From Omphiscola glabra (taxonomy: Eukaryota; Mollusca; Gastropoda; Lymnaeidae): a stretch of 64,000 bases of DNA. Position 1 is the stretch's first letter; every line of letters begins with the position of its first letter. A program made the position numbers and the translations under genes. Where the stretch lies: assembly GCA_964017045.1 (NCBI GenBank), contig OZ024802.1, positions 24,987,793-25,051,792 of the forward strand, read 5' to 3'. This document shows positions 31,116-44,780 of the stretch, piece after piece. The notes under the pieces were generated by a model. The model did not search any database. It was not told the DNA's origin and saw only the letters and a program-made list of their open reading frames with translations.

Positions 31116-31628
31116 CAGTCATCTATCTGTACAAACGGGTCGCTAGAAAACAAACAATATGTCATTGTTCGAGTCATCTATCTGTACAAACGGGTCGCTA
31201 GAAAACAAACACAATATGTCATTGTTCGAGTCATCTATCTGTACAAACGGGTCGCTAGAAAACAAACACAATATGTCATTGTTCGAGTCATCTATCTGTA
31301 CAAACGGATCGCTAGAAAACAAACACAATATGTCATTGTTCGAGTCATCTATCTGTACAAACGGATCGCTAGAAAACAAACACAATATGTCATTGTTCGA
31401 GTCATCTATCTGTACAAACGGATCGCTAGAAAACAAACACAATATGTCATTGTTCGAGTCATCTATCTGTACAAACGGATCGCTAGAAAACAAACACAAT
31501 ATGTCATTGTTCGAGTCATCTATCTGTACAAACGGTTCGCTAGAAAACAAACACAATATGTCATTGTTCGAGTCATCTATCTGTACAAACGGGTCGCTAG
31601 AAAACAAACACAATATGTCATTGTTCGG
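31116..31628. repeat. 57-bp minisatellite, 9 copies
   Basis: Unit includes GAGTCATCTATCTGTACAAA, a GGN codon-like variable site, TCGCTAGAAAACAAACACAA and TATGTCATTGTTC. Apart from a 2-bp deletion in the first copy, the only variation is at one site (GGG, GGA or GGT in blocks). The period is a multiple of 3, so both strands stay open (193 and 163 codons). The + strand frame continues 37 codons beyond the array to a stop at 31738-31740. Not called as a gene. Confidence 0.96.
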
Positions 31629-32919
31629 TGGCATGTGTCCACAGCCTCATTACCATCGGGCATCAATTAATATGTCGACCCTACACATTGGTGTTGCTGT
31701 CGGTGTCACAGAGGCCACCATTGTTGATAAACAGTTTTGAGACTACAAGCCTCTATAAGCAAATAGACAATATGTGAACAGGTGAGAAGCTGTGGGTGGG
31801 GGGTGGGGTGCGTGGGGGTTGGGTGCGTGGGGGTTGGGTGCGTGGGGGTGGGGTGCATGGGAGTGGGTTGGAGGAAGAGACTGGAGCTCTTTGTGGGGAA
31901 TGTTTAATGATTAGGACAAATAGTCGTCAGGTTTGGGACAACTGCTGTTTGGTAGGACCCTGACATCTTGATGTGTACGAAATGAGTAAGGACGTGACAT
32001 CAATGACATCTGGGGGTGGCGGGCGGGTGGGTGGGGGGAGTACGTTGGTGATTTGATAAAGTGACTTTAAGCAAATAGTCTCAGCCCTTCAATGAAAATA
32101 CCCGCATCTATTTCTTTTTGAACTAATAAAGTTTGATTGTACCCATAGTTTGTTGGTGCACAATGTTTGTTGGTGCACAATGTTTGTACCGGTAACCAGC
32201 GTTGTTGTTGCACAATGTTTCTTTGTACTTGTCTGTACCCAATGTTTGTTTGTGTACGCATTGCTTATTTCCGGCTATTTTGCTTGAAGTGCCCAATCAG
32301 TTGGATCGATTCCACCGATAATTTGATCAAAGCAATCACCACCATCTAATACTTTTACTCAAGAACTATTCACCATAAAATGTTGACCCCCCTTGGCCAA
32401 CAGACAGGGGATCCCTGGCAAAGTCTCTACAACCCCCATAACTATTCTCGTTCATTCATCACAGACTTAGTTAAATATTATTACGGTGATTACACGGCCA
32501 GCTACGTCAATGGGAACAGTTCTGCCCCCGGCCCCCCCCCCCCACTTTTCCTTCACAGCTCACTCTTCCACTTAAAACAAAGTGGTTACATCCGGGCCAC
32601 TCGCTGGGTCAGATTACGCCCACGGATACAAGAGGCACTGTCGTAGCCCCCATGTAAAGGGCAAGGTCGTAGTGATTGAGCTATATAACGTGGGACAGGG
32701 CCATCTTACTTTTATTTTCTTTTTTTTTAAAACCGCATTTACCACAACATAATGGATGAGATATGTTTGCTAGATTGGAATTAAGCGCCCCCCCCCCCCT
32801 CCACACACACACACTTAAAAAATGTCTGCAGTGTTAACAGGAAAGGTTATCTCCCTTTAATTTTCACCAGTTGGCTTAGGACAGTGCTTCGCAACGTTTT
32901 CACACGTACTGCGCACCTA
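31629..32919. other. Intergenic sequence with GT-rich stretches
   Basis: GGGTGCGTGGGGGTT simple repeat at 31795-31870 and a degenerate TTGTTGGTGCACAATGTTTG repeat at 32145-32260. C runs near 32527 and 32791. A 88-codon + frame at 32380-32646 has no support. Confidence 0.5.
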
Positions 32920-32944
32920 GACTGACTGCACACCTAGACTTACT

Positions 32945-33298
32945 GAAAACCTAAACTTATTTAGCCAATCATTTGACAGCTAGTTATTTAGCCAATGATT
33001 TGACAGCTAGTTATTTAGCCATTCATGTGACAGCTAGTTATTTAGCCATTCATGTGACGGGATAGTTATTTGACCAATCATTTGACAGCTAGTTATTTAG
33101 CCAATCATTTCACAGCTAGTTATTTAGCCATTCATGTGACGGGATAGTTATTTGACCAATGATTTGACAGCTAGTTGTTAAGCCAATCATTTGACAGCTA
33201 GTTGTTAAGCCAATCATTTGACAGCTAGTTGTTAAGATAATCATTTGACAGCTAGTTGTTAAGCCAATCATTTGACAGCTAGCTATTTAGCCAATCCT
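32945..33298. repeat. 27-bp minisatellite, about 13 copies
   Basis: Units of AGCCAATCATTTGACAGCTA plus GTTATTT, with TTAGCCATTCATGTGACGGG variants repeating as pairs. It follows a CAGTGCTTCGCAACGTTTTC hAT-like left end at 32883. Confidence 0.92.
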
Positions 33299-33388
33299 TT
33301 CCTCCTTTCTTTCAACACATTTATATTGTCTTAGAGTGATTTTAAACCTCTTGGCGGAGGTTGTGTTGTTGTTTTTTTGCCGCGGCAC

Positions 33389-33543
33389 ACATAACAACAT
33401 CTCGCAGCACACCTAGCAACATCTCGCGGCACACCTAGCAACATCTCGCGGCACACCTAGCAACATCTCGCGGCACACCTAGCAACATCTCGCGGCACAC
33501 CTAGCAACATCTCGCGGCACACCTAGCAACATCTCGCGGCACA
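33389..33543. repeat. 22-bp minisatellite, 7 copies
   Basis: Unit ACACCTAGCAACATCTCGCG plus GC, nearly identical copies. GCGGCACAC next to a degraded hAT-like element suggests the unit came from that element's terminal region. Confidence 0.94.
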
Positions 33544-33566
33544 AGATAAAGGTTTTCAATGCTGAA

Positions 33567-33720
33567 CAGTGGCGTATCTTTACTAAATGACACCCGGGGC
33601 GAAATTCCAAAAAGCTGCACCTGTAAACACACACACACACGCGCTTATCATTAAAATAATAATATATTAAAACCTTTACAAGTGCCACTCGAGGCGAGCC
33701 CCGCCCCCCCCCACCCATTT
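33567..33720 (+). mobile_element. Left portion of a CAGTGGCGTA-type hAT element
   Basis: Begins CAGTGGCGTATCTTTACTAA, followed by a CACCCGGGGC block and an AC microsatellite. The right end is not clear. Confidence 0.5.
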
Positions 33721-33799
33721 TTTTCCACAAGCCTCGCCCTTGGAGTATACGTAAATGATGATGAGTTGATTGGCAATGGTTGTCCGTGCTCACTGTGCC

Positions 33800-34027
33800 T
33801 CTGAATATATCCAGCGGAAACTTCTGAATATATCCAGCGGAAACTTCTGAATATATCCAGCGGAAACTTCTGAATATATCCAGCGGAAACTTCTGAATAT
33901 ATCCAGCGGAAACTTCTGAATATATCCAGCGGAAACCTCTGAATATATCCAGCGGAAACTTCTGAATATATCCAGCGGAAGCTTCTGAATATATCCAGCG
34001 GAAACTTCTGAATATATCCAGCGGAAA
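33800..34027. repeat. 23-bp minisatellite, 10 copies
   Basis: Unit TTCTGAATATATCCAGCGGA plus AAC. Two copies carry single substitutions. Confidence 0.97.
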
Positions 34028-34204
34028 ACTATAGCAACATCTTAATATAATCTCACAGACGAGGCGGGTTTTTTTTTTTCAATGGTTTTTTTTTTTAAAT
34101 AAAAAAATGGGTAAATTCCAAGAATTAGTGCCGCGATGTCTCACGCGGCCGCCATTTTCGTTGCTGCGACCCGTAAAATTAAGAATAAAACGTTAAATAT
34201 TAAT

Positions 34205-34285
34205 TTTAAAAAATTCCTAAATGTATCCCTAAACCTAACCTGATCATAATCTATCCCTAACCCTAACCTTAATCCTAAACAATCA
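34205..34285 (-). repeat. Short telomere-like (CCCTAA) stretch
   Basis: Contains CCCTAAACCTAACC and CCCTAACCCTAACC with interruptions. Too short and degenerate to be a telomere remnant with confidence. A GCCGCCATTTTCG motif lies just upstream at 34147. Confidence 0.4.
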
Positions 34286-34464
34286 CGTGTGGGCTCTAAT
34301 AGTGTGAAATAGCCCACAAAAATGCTATCCTCACCCGTCATGTGTGAACAGTAGAAGTAGAAGTTAAAACTAGATTAATTTGACAATTTACGTATTTTAA
34401 GGAGAATCAAATACTTTAATCTCTAAATGCCCGTGAAAAAGAAGACGACATCCGTCTACGTGTT

Positions 34465-34624
34465 TCATCATCATCATCATCATCATCATGTCCCTTAGTC
34501 CTTGGACCGTTGGTGCGCCACAGATGACATGAAAACTTTCCTTCTCCATTCCTCTCGGTCTTCTGCACTACGCATAGCATCGCCTAGTTTTAATCCCATC
34601 CACTCTACATGTTTGATTGGGGTA
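34465..34624 (-). pseudogene. LINE reverse transcriptase C-terminal fragment, second copy
   Basis: On the - strand HVEWMGLKLGDAMRSAEDRE, then EWRRKVFMSSVAHQRSKD and a stop at 34497-34495, followed by an (ATG)n tail at about 34466-34491. This is the same 3' end as at 224-362, with the same stop position and the same tail sequence. It is 5'-truncated. Confidence 0.68.
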
Positions 34625-37340
<2,716 letters not shown>

Positions 37341-37424
37341 CAGCTACGTGACAATTCCCAGCTACGTGACAATATATAAGGTATGCCATTCCTGAAGGCC
37401 CTAAATCACCAGCTATAATCTGAC

Positions 37425-37892
37425 AATCATACATCAGTGCCCTTATATAGATATATATATGACAATCATACATCAGTGACCATATATAGATAAACCTATG
37501 ACAATCATACAACAGTGACACTGGATATATATATATATATACATCATTAACAATCATACATCACTGACCCTTCATAAATACACCTGACAATCATACATCA
37601 CTGACCCTTCATAAATACACCTGACAATCATACATCACTGACCCTTCATAAATACACCTGACAATCATACATCACTGACCCTTCATAAATACACCTGACA
37701 ATCATACATCACTGACCCTTCATAAATACACCTGACAATCATACATCACTGACCCTTCATAAATACACCTGACAATCATACATCACTGACCCTTCATAAA
37801 TACACCTGACAATCATACATCACTGACCCTTCATAAATACACCTGACAATCATACATCACTGACCCTTCATAAATACACCTGACAATCATAC
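37425..37892. repeat. 37-bp minisatellite, about 9 regular copies plus diverged copies
   Basis: Unit ATACATCACTGACCCTTCAT plus AAATACACCTGACAATC, essentially identical from 37554 onward. The upstream part is degenerate with TA-rich inserts. Confidence 0.95.
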
Positions 37893-38213
37893 ATCAGATA
37901 ACATCACAAACTACGCAATCTCACATTATCCAATCCGTCAAAGCGAAAACGCCGAAATGTTTGTTATTAAAATATAGACAGAGTGATACTTTCCTAATTG
38001 AGGGGTTCTCAACTTGGAGTGCTAGTAGCACTGGTCGTGCGTTGTGGCAATTTCCGGTAGGTAAGCGTAAGGAAAAGTGGTTCTCATTTTGATTTTGGTA
38101 TTCTTCAAGTTTTCTTTACTATGTTAATCTTAATTAAACAATTCGTAGGGATGCTAGCTAATGAATGGGTTCAGTAACCCTACCCCTAAGACGACTAAGT
38201 GTATACGCTAAGG

Positions 38214-38415
38214 CAGTGGTTCTCAACCTTTCTAATGCCGCGACACTTTAATACAGTTCCTCATATGGTGGTGACCCCTAAACATAAAATTACTTTCATT
38301 GCTACTTCATGAATATGTGTTTCCCGATGGTCTAATGCGGCCCCTGTGTAGAGGTCGTTTGCCCCCCCCCCCCCCCCCCCCCCCGGGATCGCGACCCACA
38401 AATTGAGGACCGCTG
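38214..38415 (-). mobile_element. SPIN-like hAT element, copy 2
   Basis: A 202-bp element, CAGTGGTTCTCAACCTTTCT to TTGAGGACCGCTG, flanked by near-duplicate 8-mers CGCTAAGG and AGCTAGGG (6 of 8 match). It has the same internal order as the copy at 19225-19424, including AATGCCGCGACACTTTAATA and GGGATCGCGACCCACA, with a C run of about 23 in the middle. Confidence 0.82.
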
Positions 38416-39564
38416 AGCTAGGGAATCATAACACTTAGACTAGCAAAATTCTTCTTAAATTAACTTAGACTTGACGGTCCACGAGGACTTGCTTATAATA
38501 TGATATAAAGGTCCCATGATTAATTTTGTATAACACTTAATTACACTTACACTGAGTTCCAGAAAGAGGGTAGTTTAAGTTTTATTTCAAATAATATTAT
38601 TAATATTAATATGTTTATAATTTATGTTCAAATTCAAATATTAAAATTAAACCAATGTTTATTTTCAAAGTTAATGCAATAAATAAGAGTTACAGGTGTT
38701 AAAATGCATGTTTTCAAAGAACATTTAATAAAGTACTCACCTTGTTTTTATTTGTCTTGTGGGGGGTTTTTTTCCGATAAAAAAGATTCTGCAGTTGTCT
38801 CCCGTAGTTTAAGTTCCTCAACAACGGTCACACAACGTTTTATGAACCAATTAAAATGAATGAACGGCACGGTTATTTAAGTTATTACTTTATTTTTTAT
38901 TTACTTATCGAAGTAATAACCTACAATAAAGCGACTGTTTCAATGGCACTGCACAAGACCTTTGCAGATATGAAAACCACAGAACTGAATGAAATATGAA
39001 AACTCCGATCGAATCTCACAAGCCCAGCTATATTTGTTATGGAGATGTCTCCAGCCGTAGTCACGGTGACTGTACTGACCGAATCGTCTCAGCCCGCCAA
39101 CTTAAATCTCGTCTCATGTTCCCCCCCCCCCCCCACTCCTCCTCTCCCCTCCCTCATCGTCAACTCGGGTTCTCACGACATGTGGTGCCCGCCAGCTCTG
39201 ATTGGTCGCCGAAAGCTTGACACCGCGTGCAAGCGAGCCGTAACGAGGCGAGTGATTGGCGGAACGGGTGACACCAGCCGTAACGAGGCTTTCGATTGGC
39301 GGAACGCCGTGGCGGTGACACCGAAAACGTCCAGATTTATTTGTCAGCGACTCGACTGACAGTTTGTTTAACAGGATAAAGATTTCATCGGTGACAGTAT
39401 TGTCTTCAGCCTTCAAATTAATGATCACATTATACATTTATATTATACCCCCCTAACTCCCCCCACACCCTCCACGCCCCCCCCCCAAAATGGATGTTTT
39501 GACCCCCATCACAGACGATGGGTTAAATAAAAAAAAAAACACCTTATACGTTAAGGCTTTATAA
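38416..39564. other. AT-rich intergenic sequence
   Basis: A more GC-rich segment at 39040-39360 contains a duplicated GCCGTAACGAGGC and GATTGGCGGAACG block pair. No exon is supported. Confidence 0.45.
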
Positions 39565-39778
39565 CAGCGTCTCTCAACCTTCCTAATGCCGCGAACCTTA
39601 AATACAGTTCTTCACGCTGTGGCGACCCCACGACCACAAAATTATTTTAGTTGCTTCTTCATAACTGTAGAGTGTGTGTGATTCCGATGGTCTTAAAGGC
39701 GACCCCCCCCCCCCCCCCCGTGAGAGGGTCGCTCGACACCCACAGGGGTCGCCGCGACCCACGGTTTGAGAACCACTG
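39565..39778 (-). mobile_element. SPIN-like hAT element, copy 3
   Basis: A 214-bp element from CAGCGTCTCTCAACCTTCCT to GTTTGAGAACCACTG with flanking CTTTATAA and CATTATAA (7 of 8 match). Internal AATGCCGCGAACCTTAAATA, GTTGCTTCTTCATAACTGTA and CCGATGGTCTTAAAGG match the other two copies. C run of about 17. Confidence 0.84.
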
Positions 39779-39823
39779 CATTATAAGGAGTAGAATGTGG
39801 GCGCAATTATAGTTATCGTCCTT

Positions 39824-40224
39824 GGGGCTGTCCATTAATTATGTCAACAAAATGGGGGGAGGGGGGTATGAAAATTTTTGACAATTGTTGACAAGGGGGA
39901 GGGGGGGGTCAAGAAAAGTTGACGTTAACAATGTTACTTTTTTTTTAATAAATTTTATTTCATAAGTTAAAAGTTTATGAAACTTTTTTTTTCTAAACAT
40001 TTTACTTTTATTCCCTTTTTTGTTGTAGTTGTAAACTAGTCTTCTTAAAATATTAGTGTTTTTTTTTTTCATTTTATTTTTATTTGGGGGGGGGGGGGGA
40101 AATCAAATGTTGACGTAATTTTATAGGGGGGGGGGGTCTCTGGAAGTTTGACAGGTTGTTGAGAAGGGGGAGGGGGGAGGTAAAAATCGCCAAAAATTTG
40201 TTGACATAATTAATGGACAGCCCC
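39824..40224. mobile_element. Long-TIR element, 401 bp, perfect 28-bp inverted ends
   Basis: Left end GGGGCTGTCCATTAATTATG continuing TCAACAAA is exactly inverted at 40197-40224. The interior contains repeated TTGTTGACAAGGGGGAGGGG-like blocks and G runs. It has no coding capacity. I see no clear target duplication, and its right end abuts the 3' end of a LINE fragment. Superfamily not assigned. Confidence 0.85.
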
Positions 40225-40231
40225 CTATCTT

Positions 40232-40485
40232 CTATATATTAAAGTATTGATCATTCTGGCTCCTGTGTATGTAGAGGGGGTTTGCAATGTTTAAGTGCCT
40301 GGCGTTGAAGAGGCTATTTCACTGGTTGCAAGGGCTACTCAGCGAGGGTATCATGCACGGGGGGTTGGAAGGCCTTGAGGCAAAAGACGCATATGTGTCA
40401 AGTGTCGTCGCCTCAACTGTTCCTTTTGGAAGCTTGTTCCAGTCCTTGATTGCGTTTAGCGTTGACGTAAATAACAAAAAATGAT
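40232..40485 (-). pseudogene. LINE reverse transcriptase C-terminal fragment with SINE-shared tail
   Basis: On the - strand it encodes TSTLNAIKDWNKLPKGTVEA then TTLDTYASF, with a stop at 40321-40319. The WNxLPxxxVEAxxLxxF pattern is typical of the end of non-LTR retrotransposon reverse transcriptases. The 3' UTR that follows contains 21 bases (40245-40265) identical to the SINE at 6341-6361, identifying this as a likely partner LINE family. It is 5'-truncated. Confidence 0.7.
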
Positions 40486-41348
40486 AAGTCATTATCATAA
40501 AAACGATGAATTATCTTACAGCCCTTAAGAAAGCCGTTGTGTTCAACGTGCTAGTTAGCCGACAAACCCCTGCCCCCCCTCACCACTCCACCCCCCCCCC
40601 TAACCATAAACGACATTTGTTAAGAAACATCTCCGAGTACGTCACAAAATCATGCTCTCATCCAAAGACTCTAAAGCATTGTACATGCAGTAGACATCAA
40701 AGACCTGTCTTGCACATGTGACATGTGGTGACAGAGGTGTCGTCGTTTCCCCCCCCCCCACCCCGAAAAGTATGTTGGTCAACGTACAAAATATGTGACC
40801 CTTTTGTTTAACTACATTCATCTGGTCATTTGTGGGGGGGGGGGACTGTACGGTAGTCCACATGTTTGAGTACCCCCCCCCCCCCCTAATACCAGGAAGG
40901 GTACACTTGTCAACTTTCAGGAACCCTTGTTAGCCCGGTGCTCACCGATACATCGTTCACGCTGACAGTCCTCGCTTTGAGACTTTAGTGACACGCGTAG
41001 TGACAGAGATACCGGTATCCGTGACAGTCACGCGGCGAGTGATGTCACAATTAGCACCAAGCCACATAGCACCGCCCTTGTCATGAAAACACAACGTGCG
41101 CCCCCCCCCCCCCCCCAAATTACAACCCAGACACATACAACCGTCCTTGTCACGAAACACTATATGCTGTAATGAAAGAGACTTATGGGTGTCTCGAGTC
41201 AGTTCTCTTGAACTAAGTTGAACAATAGCCTCATTGAAATGTTTTATTAGTCTATCTCTTTTGGTTTGGTTTTTGATTAACGTTTTTTTTTTTAACAAAC
41301 AATCTAAAGAGTTTAATATTGTTTGAATAGCAAATGGCCAGCTTAAAT
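40486..41348. other. Intergenic sequence with many C runs
   Basis: C runs near 40596, 40750, 40873 and 41100 and a G run near 40837. No gene. Confidence 0.45.
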
Positions 41349-42524
41349 GTTGTTGGCCCTGGTGTTACTTTCATTGGTCCTGGTGTTACTTTCATTGGTC
41401 CTGGTGTTACTTTCATTGGTCCTGGTGTTACTTTCATTAGTCCTGGTGTTACTTTCATTGGTCCTGGTGTTACTTTCATTGGTCCTGGTGTTACTTTCAT
41501 TGGTCCTGGTGTTACTTTCATTGGTCCTGGTGTTACTTTCATTGGTCCTGGTGTTACTTTCATTGGTCCTGGTGTTACTTTCATAGGCCCTGGTGTTACT
41601 TTCATAGGGCCTGGTGTTACTTTCATTGGGCCTGGTGTTACTTTCATTGGTCCTGGTGTTACTTTCATTGGTCCTGGTGTTACTTTCATTGGTCCTGGTG
41701 TTACTTTCATTGGTCCTGGTGTTACTTTCATTGGCCCTGGTGTTACTTTCATAGGGCCTGGTGTTACTTTCATTGGTCCTGGTGTTACTTTCATTGGTCC
41801 TGGTGTTACTTTCATTGGTCCTGGTGTTACTTTCTTTGGTCCTGGTGTTACTTTCATTGGTCCTGGTGTTACTTTCATTGGTCCTGGTGTTACTTTCATT
41901 GGTCCTGGTGTTACTTTCATTGGTCCTGGTGTTACTTTCATTGGGCCTGGTGTTACTTTCATTAGTCCTGGTGTTACTTTCATTGGTCCTGGTGTTACTT
42001 TCATAGGGCCTGGTGTTACTTTCATTGGTCCTGGTGTTACTTTCATTGGTCCTGGTGTTACTTTCATTGGTCCTTGTGTTACTTTCATTGGTCCTGGTGT
42101 TACTTTCATAGGGCCTGGTGTTACTTTCATTGGGCCTGGTGTTACATTCATTGGGCCTGGTGTTACTTTCATGGGGCCTGGTGTTACTTTCATTGGTCCT
42201 GGTGTTACTTTCATTGTACCTGGTGTTACTTTCATGGGGCCTGGTGTTACTTTCATTGGTCCTTGTGTTACTTTCATTGGTCCTTGTGTTACTTTCATTG
42301 GTCCTGGTGTTACTTTCATAGGGCCTGGTGTTACTTTCATTGGGCCTGGTGTTACATTCATTGGGCCTGGTGTTACTTTCATGGGGCCTGGTGTTACTTT
42401 CATTGGTCCTGGTGTTACTTTCATTGTACCTGGTGTTACTTTCATGGGGCCTGGTGTTACTTTCATTGGTCCTGATGTTACTTTCATTGGTCCTGGTGTT
42501 ACTTTCATTGGTCCTTGGGTTACT
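41349..42524. repeat. 21-bp minisatellite, about 56 copies
   Basis: Unit CCTGGTGTTACTTTCATTGG plus T. Variants (ATAGGG, ATGGGG, GTACC) are grouped, and a block of about 210 bp is duplicated near 42100 and 42310, which indicates higher-order duplication. The period of 21 leaves frames of over 400 codons open on both strands (PGVTFIG and TPGPMKV), which I treat as artefacts. Confidence 0.98.
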
Positions 42525-42936
42525 TTTATCTCACGACCACTTGAGTCAGCTGATGGAGGGGGAGAGGGGGTGCCCGATTAATTAAACAATTTTAGTGGCT
42601 ACCTCGGTTATAAAAACAAAAGCATGGGATGCCAGTATGATCTTCGGAGAGGGGCGCCGTGATCACTGCAGTGGGGCGCAGTGATCACTGGAGAGGGGAG
42701 TCGTGATCACTGGAGGGGGCGCCGTGATCATTGGAGAGGGGCGTGGGAACGAATGTTTGTGGGCGACCCCCGCAAGCTGTCGCTGGGGGAGAACGCCATT
42801 GTTCCCGCGGGTCAGCGGGGGTCTCGTGACATCGCCATGGACAAATGGCGCAACGTCTGACAGTCTTGTCCATAGCAAAACACGAGGACAGGGGCGTTGC
42901 TGGAGTGAGAAGCAATTTTTTAAAGCTGCAACTAGT
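42525..42936. other. Intergenic sequence with short GTGATCACTGGAG repeat
   Basis: About four diverged units containing CGTGATCACTGGAGAGGGG at 42645-42740, then non-repetitive GC-richer sequence. Confidence 0.5.
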
Positions 42937-43219
42937 GGTACCAGAAGTGTGAGGTTGGGATTAAAAAACTATTTAAAACATTATTGTTGGGTTTGAAAGA
43001 CAACATGGGGTATCAAATGAAAGATAATTGAATGGACTATACGTTTGTAAACTTACTTCTTCGGTGTAACTAAAATAAACAACCACAAATGACATCCGAA
43101 TGACATTGAGTCTAATGGTACCCGGGTGCGAATGGCGGCGCTGCGTGTCATTAGTTAAAATGGACCCAACAATAATATTTTAAATAGATTTTTAATCACA
43201 ACCTCTCGCTTCTGGTACC
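42937..43219. mobile_element. Long-TIR MITE (GGTACCAGAAG family), copy 1
   Basis: A 283-bp element with inverted ends: GGTACCAGAAGTGTGAGGTT, with TIR similarity continuing about 55 bp to ATTATTGTTGGGT, is mirrored at 43162-43219. A second member is at 47329-47500. No coding capacity. Confidence 0.85.
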
Positions 43220-43837
43220 CGGGTACCAACAGCCACTTCGATTTTTTAAAATATTTTTTTTTTTTAAATTCGTGGTTAAATTCTAAATTTCCTTTGCTTT
43301 AAATAACACCGTTTTCAATAGCCATGGGCGTCTCCAACGTATAAAAACACACTTCTACACGCGTATGGCATAAATACATGGGAAAGAACATGGGGTGGAG
43401 GCACAGCGGGTGAGTCCCGAACGCCTTTAATACAGAATAATTTAAAACTATTGTTGTGAAGCTGAGTTCCCTTTTTTTTTTTCTTTGCGGTTTTGAACGC
43501 AAAGAAACGATCGGACCGCTTGAATAATTCATGAGAAGCCGACGGTTTTCCAAGACAATTCAAAAGCACTTTCGCCATTTCTGGTTTTGTACTGGATAAG
43601 TGGGTACAAACTTGGTAGCCTCTGAAAAACACATGTGAGTTCTCGACCTGTCCTTTTTCTCACACTTAAGCGCCAGCGCCCCCCCCCCCCAATACATGGG
43701 CGTGACAACTCTCTCTATACAGAGGCGCGGCATTGCTTCATTGAATGCTGTAGTGATTGTGTGGCCCTCCCGACACCTGGCTGTAAGACGGTTGCGTGAT
43801 ACGTGTACAGACGTTCACGCGGCTTTTCTCGCGCCTT
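43220..43837. other. Intergenic sequence
   Basis: No recognised feature. C run at about 43680-43690. Confidence 0.4.
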
Positions 43838-43975
43838 ACCGTATCCCTGGTCATTCAACATCACCACATCATCTTTATGTTCTTGCCTTACCGTATCCCT
43901 GGTCATTCAACATCATCACATCAACTTTTATGTTCTTGCCTTACCGTATCCCTGGTCCTCCACTATCACAACATC
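43838..43975. repeat. About 52-bp repeat, 3 copies
   Basis: Unit contains GCCTTACCGTATCCCTGGTC and CATCACATCA. The last copy is diverged. Confidence 0.9.
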
Positions 43976-44094
43976 ATCAGGTGTTCTTAAACGATAATGT
44001 GCATGTACGTTTAAATTCAAGCTATTTATACTTCACATCACCGAGCAGCCGAGTCGGGACAAAAGAGAAGCTGATCGAAGTAGAGTCATGACTG

Positions 44095-44780
44095 TTGGTA
44101 CAGTCAGTACAGTCAGTACAATCCGTACAGTCAGTATAGTTAGTACAGTCAGTACAGTCAGTACAGTCAGTACAGTCATTACAGTTATTACAGTTAGTAC
44201 AGTCAGTACAGTCAGTACAGTTAGTACAGTTAGTACAGTTAGTACAGTTAGTACAGACAGTACAGTCTTTACAGTCAGTACAGTCATTGCAATTAGTACA
44301 GTCAGTACAGTCAGTACAGTCAGTACAGTCAGTACAGTCATTACAGTTAGTACAGTCAGTACAGTCAGTACAGTTAGTACAGTTAGTACAGACAGTACAG
44401 TCAGCACAGACAGTACAGTCTTTACAGTCCGTACAGTCAGTACAGTCAGTACAGTAAGAACCGTTAGTACAGTCTTTACAGTCAGTGCAGTTACTATAGT
44501 GAGTAAACTGAATATAGTCAGTACACTGAGTTCCACAGAATACAGTCAGTATAAGGAGTACTCAGGGTACAGCGAGTAGATTTGTGCAGAGAGTACAATC
44601 AGTAGCGGGGGCATGAGTACGGTCTATATAGAGAATAAAATCAGTACAGTGCCAAAGTCAGTACAGTCCTTACAGTGCCACAGTCAGTACAGGGCCACCG
44701 TCAGTACCGTCAGTGCAGTGCCACAGTCAGTACAGTGCCACAGTCAGTACAGGGCCACAGTCAGTACAGTGCCACAGATA
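44095..44780. repeat. 9-bp minisatellite (TACAGTCAG) passing into a longer composite unit
   Basis: From 44095 to about 44560 the unit is TACAGTCAG or TACAGTTAG. From about 44640 to 44775 it becomes 16-17 bp (CAGTGCCACAGTCAGTA). The 9-bp period gives STV/LTV repeat frames on both strands, not genes. Confidence 0.95.

Noticed and set aside
34205..34285. Interstitial telomere
   Set aside because: Only four to five degenerate CCCTAA-like hexamers within a larger non-telomeric sequence.
41252..42581. Frames of 415-418 codons on both strands (PGVTFIG, TPGPMKV)
   Set aside because: A 21-bp array keeps frames open on both strands. Flanking sequence is not coding-like.
44033..44579. STV/LTV-rich frames of 163-167 codons
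   Set aside because: 9-bp array TACAGTCAG, open on both strands.
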